DNA of 64,000 bases from Myrmaecium sp. VS I D KN 1 (Eukaryota > Ascomycota > Dothideomycetes > Valsariales > Valsariaceae), in contig JADQAV010000043.1 in assembly GCA_019775845.1 (NCBI GenBank), forward strand, positions 372,001 to 436,000, read 5' to 3'. The stretch's first letter is position 1, and each line of letters starts with the position of its first letter. A program made the position numbers and the translations under genes. The notes under the pieces are model-generated. The model was given only the letters and a program-made list of their open reading frames with translations. It did not search any database and was not told the origin of the DNA. Below, in pieces: positions 21,446 through 32,519 of this stretch.

Positions 21446-22723
21446 ATGTCGAACGCCTTCCCCATCATCCACGCCCGGGCCGAAGCGAAGCCATTCGAAC
21501 ACCGCTCCTGCCTCACTCCGACCACCGCCAAAGCCCTGCTCGATGCCGGCTACGAGGTGCTCGTGGAGCGCAGCCCGACGAACCCCGATTTCGCTCGCAT
21601 CTTCAAGGACGAAGAGTTTGCCGCCGTCGGCGCCAAACTGATCGACGAGGGCTCGTGGCAGACGGCGCCCAAGGACCACATCATCCTCGGCTTGAAGGAG
21701 CTCCCCGAAGGCGATAGCCCGTTGCCTAACACCTACATTCACTTCGCTCATTGCTACAAGAACCAAGGCGGATGGGAACAGGTCCTGGCTAGGTTCCCCC
21801 GCGGAGGTGGCACGCTCCTTGACCTGGAATTTTTGACCGATGATAGCGGTCGCCGAGTTGCGGCATTCGGCTACCATGCTGGGTTTGTTGGTGCGGCTTT
21901 AGCTATCAAGGTAATTCTCCCTGGCCCATATGCAACATTCAGAATACTGACATTCGTAAGACATGGGCCTGGCAACTTACCCACCCGAACGGAGAACCCC
22001 TCCCAGGTATCGAAGAGTTCACGAACGGCCGGGGCTACTACGAGAACGAAGAGCAGCTCCTCGAGCAATTGCGCGGCGACGTCGCCGAAGGCGAGAAGAT
22101 CGCGGGCCGCAAGCCCACCAGCCTGGTCATCGGCGCGCTCGGTCGCTGCGGCAAGGGCGCGTGCGACCTGCTCGAGAAGGTCGGCTGCGCCGAGATCAAG
22201 AAGTGGGATCTCGCGGAGACCTCCGCGAAGCCGGGACCCTACCCGGAGATCGTCGAGTCCGACATCTTCGTGAACTGCATCTACCTCTCCGCCAAGATCC
22301 CGCCGTTTGTGGATCAGGCGAGTTTGGAGTCGCCGAAGCGCAGATTGACTGTGGTCTGCGACGTCAGCTGCGATACTACCAACCCTAACAACCCGATCCC
22401 CATCTACTCTATCAACACGACGTTCGACAAGCCCACTGTCCCTGTTCCGGTTAAGAGTGGTCCCCCGCTCTCGGTGATTTCCATTGACCACCTTCCCTCC
22501 GCATTGCCTCGGGAAGCTTCTGTAAGTCCAGAATACCAACACCCAGCCAACACCCATGGCCCTGTACTAACAGCATAAATAGGAATCCTTCAGCAGCGCG
22601 CTGCTGCCCAGCCTGCTCAAGCTCAAGGACCGCGAAAGCACCCCCGTCTGGCAACAGGCTAAGAAGCTGTTCCATGAGAAGGTGGCTACTCTGCCTGAGG
22701 GGATTGTCAAGAACTCCGCGTAA
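21446..22723 (+). CDS. lys1: Saccharopine dehydrogenase (NAD+, L-lysine-forming)
   Basis: Catalyses the last step of the alpha-aminoadipate pathway, saccharopine + NAD+ to lysine + 2-oxoglutarate + NADH. Exons 21446-21910, 21961-22521 and 22583-22723, all joined in phase 0, give 388 residues, slightly longer than yeast Lys1 (373). Family features are the N-terminal LTPTTAKALLDAGYEV, GLKELP with the candidate catalytic lysine K84, HFAHCYKNQGGW with the catalytic histidine H102, and the dinucleotide-binding segment GALGRCGKGA (C218 corresponds to the reactive cysteine of the yeast enzyme). DVSCDTTNPNNPIP and PVKSGPPLSVISIDHLPS are further signature blocks. The C-terminus ends in NSA, so it lacks the PTS1 that sends yeast Lys1 to peroxisomes. 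It converges with the gene on the other strand, 169 bp away. Confidence 0.96.
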
Positions 22724-22892
22724 AGCGGATGTTTCACACATCTACCAAGGCTTTCTCTTATGATGTACCAGGGAAACACGGTCTGGAAAAAGTTCTGTGC
22801 AGATTCATACCATTGGATTAAATATAGACAACACATTACAAAGACAAACCCCAAAGAAATACCCCTATGACCGACTTCTTCCCCCGCCTCAA

Positions 22893-23768
22893 TCAATAAG
22901 TCAGCGACACGCACTTCCCCTCCCATCGCTCCGTCCTCTCAAAAGCCTCCTCGAAAATCCAATCCCCCACATCCAGCCGACTAATCATATACCCCACCGC
23001 CGGCCCAGGCTCCTCCTCCTCCCCCTTCGCCCGCGCAGTGCCCTCAGGCGTCTCCCACCCCACACGCACCTTCGCCAACCCCCTGCGCTCCCCATCCGTC
23101 AACAACGTCGGGCGAACCACGATGAAATCGCGCAGGATCGTCGGCGCCGCCGCCTCGCGCGCCACCGCCTCAAACAACCGCCGCTCCATCCCCCGCTTAT
23201 CCCGATGCGGCACCTTGAGCGCCCAATGGTACAGCGGGCCGAGCAGGCGGGGCACGTCGCGGGCCCGCGCGCTGATGCCCGTGGTGGAGATGGCGATGAT
23301 CACGGGTGCAGGCCCGGTCCCACCGCCGCCGCCGTTCTGCGCGGCTTCGGCTGTGAGCTCCGCGAGCGCGCCGAGCAACGTCGCCATCCCCGATTCGCAG
23401 ACGTGCGGGTCGTCAAGGGTGAAGGGCTCGGTGAGGCTGCCAGGGTTGCGCTGCGGCGTGCCGCCGATGCCGGTGAGGATGAGGTTGGCGATGTTGGTGC
23501 TGGTGGGGGTGGGGGTGTCGAGGAGCAGGGTGCGTTTCACGGCGGTGGTGTCGCGGATGGCGCCTTGGATGATGGTGAGGTGGTTGTCTAGCGTTGCGGC
23601 GGGGAGGCCGTGGGTGTCGGTGAGGATGCGGCGGAGCTTGGAGGGTGTGCGGACGAGGGCGCGGGCGTGGTAGCCGGCGCGAAGGGCTCGCGCCAGGGCG
23701 GCGGATGCGCAGCCGCCGGTGGCGCCGAAGACGGCGCAGGTTTTTGGGTTGGAGGTTGCGGTCGCCAT
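22893..23768 (-). CDS. NAD(P)-binding Rossmann-fold protein (atypical SDR/NmrA-like)
   Basis: Single exon, 291 residues. The N-terminus has a beta strand followed by GATGGCAS (residues 15-22), the GxxGxxx nucleotide-binding turn of atypical short-chain dehydrogenases and NmrA-like proteins. RALVRTPSKL follows as the usual second strand with an Arg that would favour NADP(H). IIQGAIRD matches the third strand with the conserved Asp, and IIAISTTGIS the fourth. A conserved tail motif, SRLDVGDWI, resembles the end of the Rossmann core in this group. No Tyr-x3-Lys pair is visible, so it need not be a classical reductase. Substrate unknown. Codons are strongly GC-rich at third positions. A TATA box lies about 135 bp upstream. 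Confidence 0.85.
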   Translation of the reverse strand: MATATSNPKTCAVFGATGGCASAALARALRAGYHARALVRTPSKLRRILTDTHGLPAATLDNHLTIIQGAIRDTTAVKRTLLLDTPTPTSTNIANLILTGIGGTPQRNPGSLTEPFTLDDPHVCESGMATLLGALAELTAEAAQNGGGGGTGPAPVIIAISTTGISARARDVPRLLGPLYHWALKVPHRDKRGMERRLFEAVAREAAAPTILRDFIVVRPTLLTDGERRGLAKVRVGWETPEGTARAKGEEEEPGPAVGYMISRLDVGDWIFEEAFERTERWEGKCVSLTY

Positions 23769-24368
23769 TTTGGATGCGGGGGAGAGATAATGGAAGGAAA
23801 GAAGAAGATGTTTTGCTTTTCTCTTCTTTCACACTGGATTTCAGGTGCTGCGTGGAGACCGATGGTTCATGTTGGCTGCTCCGGAGGCCGTCTTCTCGTG
23901 TTTATATACCGTTGTGCGGCCGGCATTGTGCGGTGTTGCGGTGTTTCCATTGCGCCTCGATGAGCGGCGTGTTGCTCCGGCTGAAGAGTGGGAGTCGGAG
24001 CGTAGGACTGAAAGGTTGAACCGTCTATCGTCGTCGACGGCGGACGCGCAGTTTATAGTCGGAGGAACATCTCGTACAGTCGGGCGGACTTTGGCCCGAT
24101 CGGAGCCGGCGACGACGAGGCTGTGCCCTGTGCGTGGATACCTAAGATCTCAGGCAACATAGCTTTCAACATGGATGTCGAGTACACCTATCCGAAAGCT
24201 GAGAATCTCAACATCATGACATCTCACGGCTGCAGATGGTCTTGGATTTCTTTCGTTTGAAGGCTTTCTCGAGGTCCTTTGACCTCGATTTGATATGTAC
24301 ATTGCCAGATAGCTCTTCTAAATTGTACAAGATGGCGATGAAATGATTCAATCGTACAACAGAATTCT
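23769..24368. other. Upstream region of the SDR-like gene / 3' flank of the PPR gene
   Basis: 600 bp between two genes on the minus strand. Apart from the TATA box I see no feature. Confidence 0.5.
23902..23908 (-). promoter_or_regulatory. TATA box of the SDR-like gene
   Basis: The minus strand reads TATATAAA about 135 bp upstream of the start codon of the SDR-like gene. Position and sequence fit a fungal core promoter; use is inferred. Confidence 0.5.
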
Positions 24369-27300
24369 TCAACCGTCCTCCTTCAACAACTCGGCCTGAA
24401 CTGGGTCACCTTGCACCCTAGGCATCGTCACGACGGCCGCAGTCGTCTTCGGCGCTTCTCTCGATAGATCGGCCATCCCTATCCGGTGCCATGTCCTGTC
24501 TTCAAGGCCGAGAGTCCTACCCTGATTTTCAACAAACCTCAACGCTGCCGCCAACACCACCATCGTCTTCCACTCGGGCAGCACCCTCCAAAAATCGCCC
24601 AATAAGGTCCGCCTCATGGCGATATATTGGTAGGGGGGCCTGCTTTTGATGTAGCCGCTTCCGGTGTCGGCTTCCCAACCGGGGAAGTTGGGGATCATGA
24701 CCTTCTCGCAAAGCCGGAAGGCGTCCAGGATATGGCCTTTTCGCGCCAAGATCTGGAGGTACTTGTTCCACGTTGACCGGTCGAGCGCATAGCCGGCCGT
24801 AAGGTATTTCGAGACCGCCGACAGAAGCTTCGCATAATCCCCCCGGGCCGCGAGAGCATCATAATACATGGAGAACGCGACCTGCAGCATATGTGCGTGG
24901 GATGGAGGTACTTCCGGAAGTTCGGGCGGGCCTTCAGGCATCTGGACCGACTCCTCCTCTTCTCTCTGCGCGTTGTCCGCTTTGCTCCCCAGGAAGTGCT
25001 TCGCTCTAGCAACTATAAGCTCCCAACATCGTTCCACTTCAGGGTAACTTTCGGATTTCTGATACGCCCGCATCAACGAACAAAGTAGCCGGATAGGAGG
25101 TTCAAAGTCCACGTCCTTGGCTTGCTTGGCGAGTTCAACGCTTCTGTCGAACATTCGGCGGGCGACACCATATGTATATCTGAACCCGTACAGGTGGATG
25201 AGACACTCGAAGTAAAGTTCCGGTTGGGTCTGATTCAGAGGGGTAAAGCCAAGCCCGGCATGGGGCTCATGCCGAGCCAATTCTTTCGCGTCCATCTCGG
25301 CAACCATCTCATCCAGTACTGCTTCGGAGAGTGGGAGAGATTCGCCGGAGCCAGTTTTGGAGGCCTGGCGCTGTTGATGTTCCGCCAACACGACTGCCCT
25401 AAGATATGCAAGCCGTGCGCTTATTGTAGGCCTCACGTTCCGCTCAATCATTCGTTGGTAGACGCGGATGGCTTCTTCGTATTGTTTCTGGTTGGTATAA
25501 CCGGTCATGACGATGGCATAGTGAAAAGCCATGGCACGCACGTTCATTGCTGGCATGACCGTACGTAAGATTTTCCAGGCGGCATTCGTCTGCTTATGAA
25601 GAGCCATGGTGCGCATAAGAGCAGCATAGGTGAGCGAGTCGATAGAGATATGAGCGTCTTGCATTCGCTTGTAAATCCTGGTCGAGGCCTGGAGGTCTCT
25701 GCGAAACGCATATGAGGTAAGGAGTGTGTTCCAGGCAACTTGCACCGTTTGCAAGGCACGCGCGGGGACACTCCTGTGCTTCATCCGAATATATGTCATG
25801 TCTTCAGAGTCATACATCCTTCTGAAATCCATGAACAGTTGCTCAGCTACGCTCTCAGCGCTCTCAAGGTCACCCCGTTTTACATGAGCGATGACAACAT
25901 ATCCCTTGTTCGTAGTATTGGCAGGAATCCCATGTGCTTCGGCCTCAGCCAAGACAGCCTCGACGGTCTCCAAATCCCCTCTACGGGACGAGATTTGCAG
26001 AAGGGCCGCATAAGAGTATAAATCAAGGGAGACGCCTGACTGGATCGCCTGCCGAAAAGAGTCGAAGGCGCCTTGTATATCCTCCACCCTGGTGTAGGCG
26101 TGGATGAGGATGCTCCAGGAGGAGGCGTCTGGTTTCAAGCCATGAACCGCAGATATTCGATGAAACATATCCACCACTAGCTGGATCTCTGCTCGCCGAG
26201 CATGAACATAGAGCAATGGATAGATCTCAGATTGGACCAGAGGCAAACCAAGCCGAGCGCGTAAAGCTCGTCGCTCATTGAAGTACGCATATGTCTTGGA
26301 TTTTTCACCCTCCCGAGAATACAACCTCACCAACGATTGAAGGGCCCTGTCATCAAGGGAGCCCCAATAACGGCGAAAATCCGCTTCAACGGACTCCGCG
26401 TTAACACTGTAAGGAAGAGTCGCGCCATGCTTAGCGAGCCTTCTCAAAAGCGCATGAAGTATACGCTTTGAGGGTCGGAAGCCCTCCTGGGACAACTTGT
26501 CAGCCTCAGAGCGATAGTCTGAGTACAAGCGTAAAGTCAACTTCGGTTTGTTAGTATACAGATCGTGCTTCGGAGAGCTGAGAAGAGCTTGCAGTGCGGA
26601 CTCATAATAGATGGATTTGGAAAGGCCCAGGGATGACAGAGATCGAAAGAGATCGAGAACCTGTTCTTGCTCCGCATCGATGCAATGCGGGGCTATCGCA
26701 GTGATGAAAGCATCCAAAAAAGTGTCATGCAGTGCTGTTTCCTCCGGAGTACGTGAGATTCGTTCTCTGAACTGCCTTACGTACTCAAGAAGAGAAAGGC
26801 CGCGGTCAAAGATGTTGGGAAGGGTCGGAATGAGTTTCCAGATCGCCTCGGGATCACCACCTAGCCCCTGCTGCCGCCAGAAAGTCATATACATCCGGAA
26901 GACCTTGGAAGCGAAGTCCCATTGCTTATCGTCGATTAAGCGCGCTAGTAGTACGTCGGTGCCGAAGTCTGGCTCCGTGGACCGCTGAGCAGCTTCTGAA
27001 TAGGTTTCCATGGCGGTACCCACGAGGCGAAGTTGCAACAATGCTGTTATGCCGGCTTTATAAGAAGAAGAACGCCGTTCTTCGAGAGGAATCTTCTCGA
27101 ACAGATCGAGCATATGACCAGCATCAACAGATGAAGAAAGCGCAAGGTAGTCGAGAAGGTCAGCCCGCAGGGATGAGGTGCGTTCCGGCTCTGCAAGGGT
27201 TTCATAGAGCTTCCAGGCAATCTCCTGAGCCCCTTGCGGTCTGGTTTCCAGGATATTATGCAGGGCGGAAAGGGCATCGGGCTGTTCATACCTCCGGAGA

Positions 27301-27731
27301 ATTGAAGGGACGTCGTGCTGCTCGAGTTCGTCCGCGAGATCTTCCCCCGCACCCGATTCGTCCATCGAAGAGAAATGTCGAGTACATCCGGCAAAAGAGG
27401 TCAAGGTGCGATGGCAACTAGATCCGTTCCATGAAGGGGTTGATATCGTCCGCATAAAGGTCAAAGTCTTCTTCGGATACAGGAAGTCCAGCAACAACCC
27501 CTGGCTTCTTGCTGATGGTTGCCTCCGTATGTCAAGAACGCCACTATCGGATGCCTCCGGAGCATCCCCGCCCCATGCAGTGTCTAAGCCGCATGATGAT
27601 CGGTCACTGGTGGCATGGCCCTGATGCCAGTATGAGCGCCGTCTTAATCTGCTATCCTTGATGGCGCGTTTAGATCCGGTGAGCAGTCGACGTCCGCCAG
27701 GTTCAAGGCATGAGGATGCCCGCTCCAGCAT
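24369..27731 (-). CDS. Mitochondrial pentatricopeptide repeat protein (CYA5-like)
   Basis: Single-exon gene, 1120 residues. The N-terminus (MLERASSCLEPGGRRLL) is Arg-rich and lacks acidic residues in its first part apart from the two Glu, in line with a mitochondrial presequence, and a LLDFLYPKKTLTFMR block follows that is common to fungal PPR proteins of the Neurospora CYA-5 type. From about residue 380 onward there are many helix-pair repeats of about 35 residues with PPR features, such as DASSWSILIHAYTRVEDIQGAFDSF and the later SYAALLQ and TYAALMRT repeats. Family members bind mitochondrial mRNAs and support their maturation or translation; Neurospora CYA-5 acts on cytochrome oxidase expression. 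Orthology to cya-5 rests on size and the N-terminal block only. Divergent from SRP68. Confidence 0.88.
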   Translation of the reverse strand: MLERASSCLEPGGRRLLTGSKRAIKDSRLRRRSYWHQGHATSDRSSCGLDTAWGGDAPEASDSGVLDIRRQPSARSQGLLLDFLYPKKTLTFMRTISTPSWNGSSCHRTLTSFAGCTRHFSSMDESGAGEDLADELEQHDVPSILRRYEQPDALSALHNILETRPQGAQEIAWKLYETLAEPERTSSLRADLLDYLALSSSVDAGHMLDLFEKIPLEERRSSSYKAGITALLQLRLVGTAMETYSEAAQRSTEPDFGTDVLLARLIDDKQWDFASKVFRMYMTFWRQQGLGGDPEAIWKLIPTLPNIFDRGLSLLEYVRQFRERISRTPEETALHDTFLDAFITAIAPHCIDAEQEQVLDLFRSLSSLGLSKSIYYESALQALLSSPKHDLYTNKPKLTLRLYSDYRSEADKLSQEGFRPSKRILHALLRRLAKHGATLPYSVNAESVEADFRRYWGSLDDRALQSLVRLYSREGEKSKTYAYFNERRALRARLGLPLVQSEIYPLLYVHARRAEIQLVVDMFHRISAVHGLKPDASSWSILIHAYTRVEDIQGAFDSFRQAIQSGVSLDLYSYAALLQISSRRGDLETVEAVLAEAEAHGIPANTTNKGYVVIAHVKRGDLESAESVAEQLFMDFRRMYDSEDMTYIRMKHRSVPARALQTVQVAWNTLLTSYAFRRDLQASTRIYKRMQDAHISIDSLTYAALMRTMALHKQTNAAWKILRTVMPAMNVRAMAFHYAIVMTGYTNQKQYEEAIRVYQRMIERNVRPTISARLAYLRAVVLAEHQQRQASKTGSGESLPLSEAVLDEMVAEMDAKELARHEPHAGLGFTPLNQTQPELYFECLIHLYGFRYTYGVARRMFDRSVELAKQAKDVDFEPPIRLLCSLMRAYQKSESYPEVERCWELIVARAKHFLGSKADNAQREEEESVQMPEGPPELPEVPPSHAHMLQVAFSMYYDALAARGDYAKLLSAVSKYLTAGYALDRSTWNKYLQILARKGHILDAFRLCEKVMIPNFPGWEADTGSGYIKSRPPYQYIAMRRTLLGDFWRVLPEWKTMVVLAAALRFVENQGRTLGLEDRTWHRIGMADLSREAPKTTAAVVTMPRVQGDPVQAELLKEDG

Positions 27732-28180
27732 AGCCTTGGGGCCTGACTGTAGACGCAGGCTTATGGAGATCCGCCCATACAGGGGAATATACTATGACTT
27801 GCGGAGGCTACACAATGGGAGTTAGCGAAGGAAAACTCTTGTGATGCAGAGTGAAAGCCGAAATGAGGGGACCGCGTTGCTACCGGTCCTAGAATGAAGA
27901 GCCGGAGCGTTCTGAAAGCTTCACGGACCTTCTTGAGCCGTGAGATGGGCAGGCGCAATTGCAATGGAAGGAGCTGGCTGCATCATGGATCCTAGATCGC
28001 GCTGTCCGCGAAAACCCGCCGGTGAATTGTTCTTCCGGGTAGCTAGTCCAACCTCTTACCTTAGTCCACCACGCCCACCCGACCTACCTCAGCCCCACCG
28101 ACGGCACGAGTACCAGAGCACTGCACCTGTTCACGGTTCGTGGTACCGTAGTCGAGAGGACTCGACACCGCTTTCTCGAC
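27732..28180. promoter_or_regulatory. Divergent promoter interval PPR gene / srp68
   Basis: 449 bp between divergent start codons, holding both promoters and 5' UTRs. No clear TATA or factor site. Confidence 0.5.
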
Positions 28181-30253
28181 ATGGATATCACCGCGTTCAT
28201 CGTCAACAAAAGGGACTCTGCTCTCACCCTCGGAGACTATAATACGTATCGCGCGCAATTGACCAGACGCCTACTTACCCTCCGCCGCAAACTGGGCCGT
28301 ACCACTGGAAAGAATGCCAAAAATGCGGCTCGACCTCCGCTGTCGCCGGCCGACATCCAGCGTGATCAGGAGTAAGCATGATAGACACTGTTCGCCCATG
28401 ACTCGTACCTGACACAACTGTCCCAGATTCATCCATCTTGTCTTGCTCACCGCGGAACGTGCGTGGGCCCATGCCATGCATATGAAGTCCACCCACCTAG
28501 AGGATACTGCAAAGGGGGTTGTCACAGGTTGTACGCGCTCGCACATTGTGTCTCGACTGGGCAAAGCATACAAGCACGCGAACGAGCTGGTTACGTTGCT
28601 TTCGGATAAGGAAAATAGCGGTGCGGCGGACCAGGATGTCTTGGAAGCGCAAGCCTATGCGTTCTCGCTCCGGGGCGCTGCCGAATTCGAGAAACAATCC
28701 CAGGGAGCGCGGGCAAATGATTCATCCACAACCAGATGGGACAAGTGTCTGGAATATCTCTCTGCTGCCCGTATCATCTATGGGAGCCTGCTCCAGTCAA
28801 AGGGAGATGATGCTTTCCGAGAGATTTTGGCTGGCACAATTGACCCTAGCATTCGCTACGCCGCCTATAAGGCTAGCATTCCCCGGACGCTTGCTGTTCC
28901 GACCATAGCGAGGCAGCATTTTCCGAGACATGACGAGAACCTGGTCTCCGCGGTGAACGCTTTAGATCCCGGTGCTTTGAGCGAGGAAGTTACTGACACA
29001 GGTATTAACCAGTCTTTCTGAGATTCCCCCCGCTGTTCTTGTTTGCTGACTAGTTCTGCCAAAGCCACCGAGAACAAAGTACCTGATAGCATCAGCTGGA
29101 GATCGAGAACTGTGAATATTGTGGACGCTGCCATCGGACAAGCGCTGGCCGCAGCTGCTGCTGCCGAGGAGCGTCTAAGTCTGATATTCAGCAACGCAGG
29201 AGACAAATCTACAACCGACGACACGGCCGCGGCCTATGACGGTGTTTTGTCAGCAAGCCAAGAGGCGGCAGACGCTACTCGCCATGCGATCGAGGAACTA
29301 GAGAAAGAGCACGTGGATGAAAGTGACAAAAGGATACAAGATCTCCGCATCACAAGCCTTGCCGTAAACTATGAGTTGATCAGTTGGAGAATCGGGAGGA
29401 ACAGGGTGTTGCTTGGGACTCACGATGGAGCCATGCTGGACGAAGTAGATGGAACGAAACAGGTCCGGCGTCGGGACGGGACGAGCAGGCCCGCGAAGCA
29501 AACCGAGGGCACCGGAAAGCGGCTGGCGAGGCTTCGACAACGGGTCGCCCTGTATGACTCCGTACTTCAAAGCCTGGATTTCATTAAGGACATTCGCGGC
29601 GCGGCGCGCGATGCAGACTTCATCGGAGAGATCGAGGGGAAACGTGCTTATTTCCAGGCTTTGCGGTAAGCGTACACGTCTCCTTTCTCGAGTTTTAATA
29701 AGGCTGACGAAGATTCAGGTGTCTCAACATCGGTTATTCCCATGCACTTTTGTCGGACCATACAACAGCGTTGGCACTCTTTGCGCGCGCATCCTCCCTC
29801 GCGCAAGTCTTCACACGCGCGGTTGATGTCTCCGTACCGCTTTCCAAACCGGTGAAACTGGAGATCCGCCCCTCTCAGGCCTCGGCTTTGGAGCAGCGCC
29901 TGCGCGCCCTCGTTTCCCAATATCGCGGCATCGTTACTCTCCACCGGGTTCAAGCCGACGCCATCAAGTCCTCTGAAGGCGCCGCACAAGCTTTGCCCCC
30001 ACTTGTCATGCGCCTCGGACAGTATCCTGAAACCCCCGCGGCGCTGCAACGTCTCGTAGCTTACCCTCCGGAACTCGAGCCGGTCCCGGTGAAGCCTCTG
30101 TTCTTGGACGTTGCCTGGAACTACATTGAATACCCCGGTCGAACGGCAGAAGCAGTGATCGAGGGCCGTGCAGGCACTTCGCCGGAGCCTGAACCGCGCG
30201 GCGCGGAGGAGAAGAAGCCCGCGAAGAAGGGATGGTTCGGGTTTGGACGATAG
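28181..30253 (+). CDS. srp68: Signal recognition particle subunit SRP68
   Basis: Large protein subunit of the signal recognition particle, which with SRP72 binds the SRP RNA and aids targeting of ribosomes to the ER. Exons: 28181-28371, 28427-29001, 29065-29665, 29719-30253; 633 residues. The N-terminal MDITAFI and the segment with LGDYNTYRAQLTRRLLTLRRKL match the RNA-binding start of the family, and SISWRSRTVNIVDAAIGQAL and YFQALRCLNIGYSHALL are further SRP68 blocks. The C-terminus ends with KKGWFGFGR, a typical fungal SRP68 tail. Exon 3 must start at an AAG acceptor (29064), because the TAG at 29053 lies only a few bases after the CTGAC branch site and gives the wrong frame. Downstream it converges with areB, 500 bp away. 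Confidence 0.93.
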
Positions 30254-30756
30254 GATGCCTCACGCTAAGTACCCTACCAGAAGCGAGATACGGTAATGTC
30301 TTTTAGACCAGCACGAACGCCTACTGCAGAGCAAACATGGGATATTAAATGTATAATCAAGATTGTTGGAAATACCAAAGGGGTTCTCTCTCTTTTTGTT
30401 TTCCCTCCCAGCATTCGCATGTTTATGAGCCATCATGATAGAAAGAAAAGAAAATATTTGTAACCGCAGAAAGCAAATCGATATCCTACAAGGGTAGGTC
30501 ATCTTGAAGAACAGCGTGCCCAGCGTAGGCGTCAACCAATGCCTTCGGGGACTACTGAGCTAAGGACCTCTAGAAGGATGGGATGGATTTGAATACGGAC
30601 ACCTCCAGGGTTGCAATAAACCCCGATGAAAGGTATCCTTTCAGTAAAAGAACGAGGACTGCTGGAAAAGTACCGTGATGTGTGAACATGCAGACCTACG
30701 CGCTTTGTCCCTCTGGCCTTCGTTAGTCGGGCCAGAGAGGTACTGCAGGTCCGCAA
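30254..30756. other. 3' flanks of srp68 and areB
   Basis: 503 bp between convergent stops; 3' UTR sequence, nothing else recognised. Confidence 0.5.
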
Positions 30757-32519
30757 TCACGATGATTGTGAGGGCGTCGATAACGGCGTAGACGTGTGAC
30801 TGTCGTCCACGATATCCGAGAGCCGCATCTTCTTATGCTTGTGACCATCCCTGTACTCAGTGAGTTCGCTCTCGAGCTCCTCGACCCGCCTGCGCAGCTC
30901 GGCTTCGCGCGCGTGCAGCTCGTCGACCTCGGCGCGCAGCTGGCTCTCGCCTTCCCGCGCGGCCGCCTCATTGCGTCGCGCGTCCTGCTCGCTGCGTTCC
31001 AGCTCCGCAACGCGGCCGCGGAAGAGGTCGTTGATGAATTCGAGCTCGGTCACGCGCGTTTTCAAGCTGGTGTTCTGCGCGGTGAGCGCCTCGGAGGTCA
31101 TGGGCGGTTCCATGTTGGCGCCGTTGAGCGAGGAGGCCGAGCCCGGGGATGGTTGTCGGACGTTGAAGTGTGCGAGGGAGGGGGATTGGAAGGTGTGGCC
31201 TTCGAGGACTCCGTCGAACATGTGTTGAGGCGCGATGTTGGAGGGATGGTGGAGGCCAGGGGTGCCGGTACGCGATACGGGCGAGGTCGATCTGTCCGAA
31301 GCGCCTGATGGGAGTTTCCCAGAGACTCTCCTATGGTTCAGCATGGCCGCCGTTGGATCGACATCGGGATGTGAGGCAGGGTGAGAAGCCAGGAGGTTGT
31401 TCACGTCGGACGTGGCCTACACATCAGTCTGTAAGAGGGCATGCAGCACAGTCGGATCGATTGTCTCACCTTTTTCTTGGGTCCTTGACCGGAGGTCTTG
31501 ACGCGATTCCTGCTCTTGATGACATCGGTCTTGAGACTGATCGGTCGCGGACGACCGTGGAGCTTCAGGAACAGGCCGCATGCATTGCAGAGGACCGAGC
31601 CCATCTCATCGCGCCTCCATAGCGGCGTCGTACTTGTGGTGCAGTTCTGGCATATGGGCTATGGATGCAAAGATGCAGGTCAGCGCTGAGCACACGTCGT
31701 TCGTATATACGGTTGTGTGTACGGTATTTCGTATCGATTAAGTCGGACGTCGATACGATAAGGATAAGAGCATGAGCAGGAGCAGGAGCAGGACAGAGAT
31801 TTCCGCTACGCTCGCATGCGACAAGGCAACAACAAACATGAAGGCTCACCGGATTGTTGCCCTGACCCCCCGAGGTCGCGGGCGCTGCGGTCGCGTAAGT
31901 CATGGCGTGCGCGACATCAATCGGCCTGGAGGAGAGTCGTGATAAGGATCAGTTTTTCATGGTGTTTCGAAATGGGGAAGGCCCCAGGCGGGGAGATAAC
32001 GACGGGCGACTGGCCGCTCAGCCACTCGTCGCTAACCTTAAGGCTCGGCGCAAGTCATCATCTTCCTGCGCCGGACTCGAGCTGCCTCGTCGAACACTCG
32101 TCCGCTCGCAGACACCACCACCGTTGCCCGACCGCCCTCTCTCCAGACAGAGCCCGCCAGCTGTGAAGTACGTACCTGCTGCTACTGCTACTGTTGCCGC
32201 TGCCGTTACCGCTGCCGCAACCGTCACCTGCAGTCGATGCAATGGACGTTAGGCTGGACAGCCCCGGGAGATGCACTGCGGTTTTACCGAGCCCCGGCTG
32301 CTGACTGTCATGTCCTAGTATGGACGACGCCTGCGATAACGTGGAAGGCGGTCGGGATATATCGAGGCCGAGCGAGGGGAAAGAGTGCCGCTCCTCGACC
32401 GACGACTGCGACGTCGCAAACGGCGAAAGGTCGCGCTGATGCAGGGCAGCTGCTGAAGGCTGCGGTGCCTCAATGGCCAATGGCCCTTGAACAGCGGAGG
32501 TCGCAAGTCTTGAAACCAT
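30757..32519 (-). CDS. areB: GATA transcription factor AreB (leucine-zipper type)
   Basis: Nuclear GATA factor of the AreB/NreB/ASD-4 group, which counteracts or modulates AreA in nitrogen metabolism and affects growth. Exons: 32519-32176, 31925-31850, 31658-31470, 31416-30757; 422 residues. The zinc finger is CX2CX17CX2C from C143 to C167, with the LWRRDE and [13 protein letters not shown] signatures and the basic tail [20 protein letters not shown] long heptad-repeat coiled coil in the C-terminal third ([19 protein letters not shown] and the Glu/Arg-rich part after it) is the leucine zipper that sets AreB apart from other fungal GATA factors. The N-terminal exon ends with [12 protein letters not shown], followed by Gly/Ser. 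The exon joins restore the finger exactly. Its upstream side meets the AT island about 600 bp away. Confidence 0.93.
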
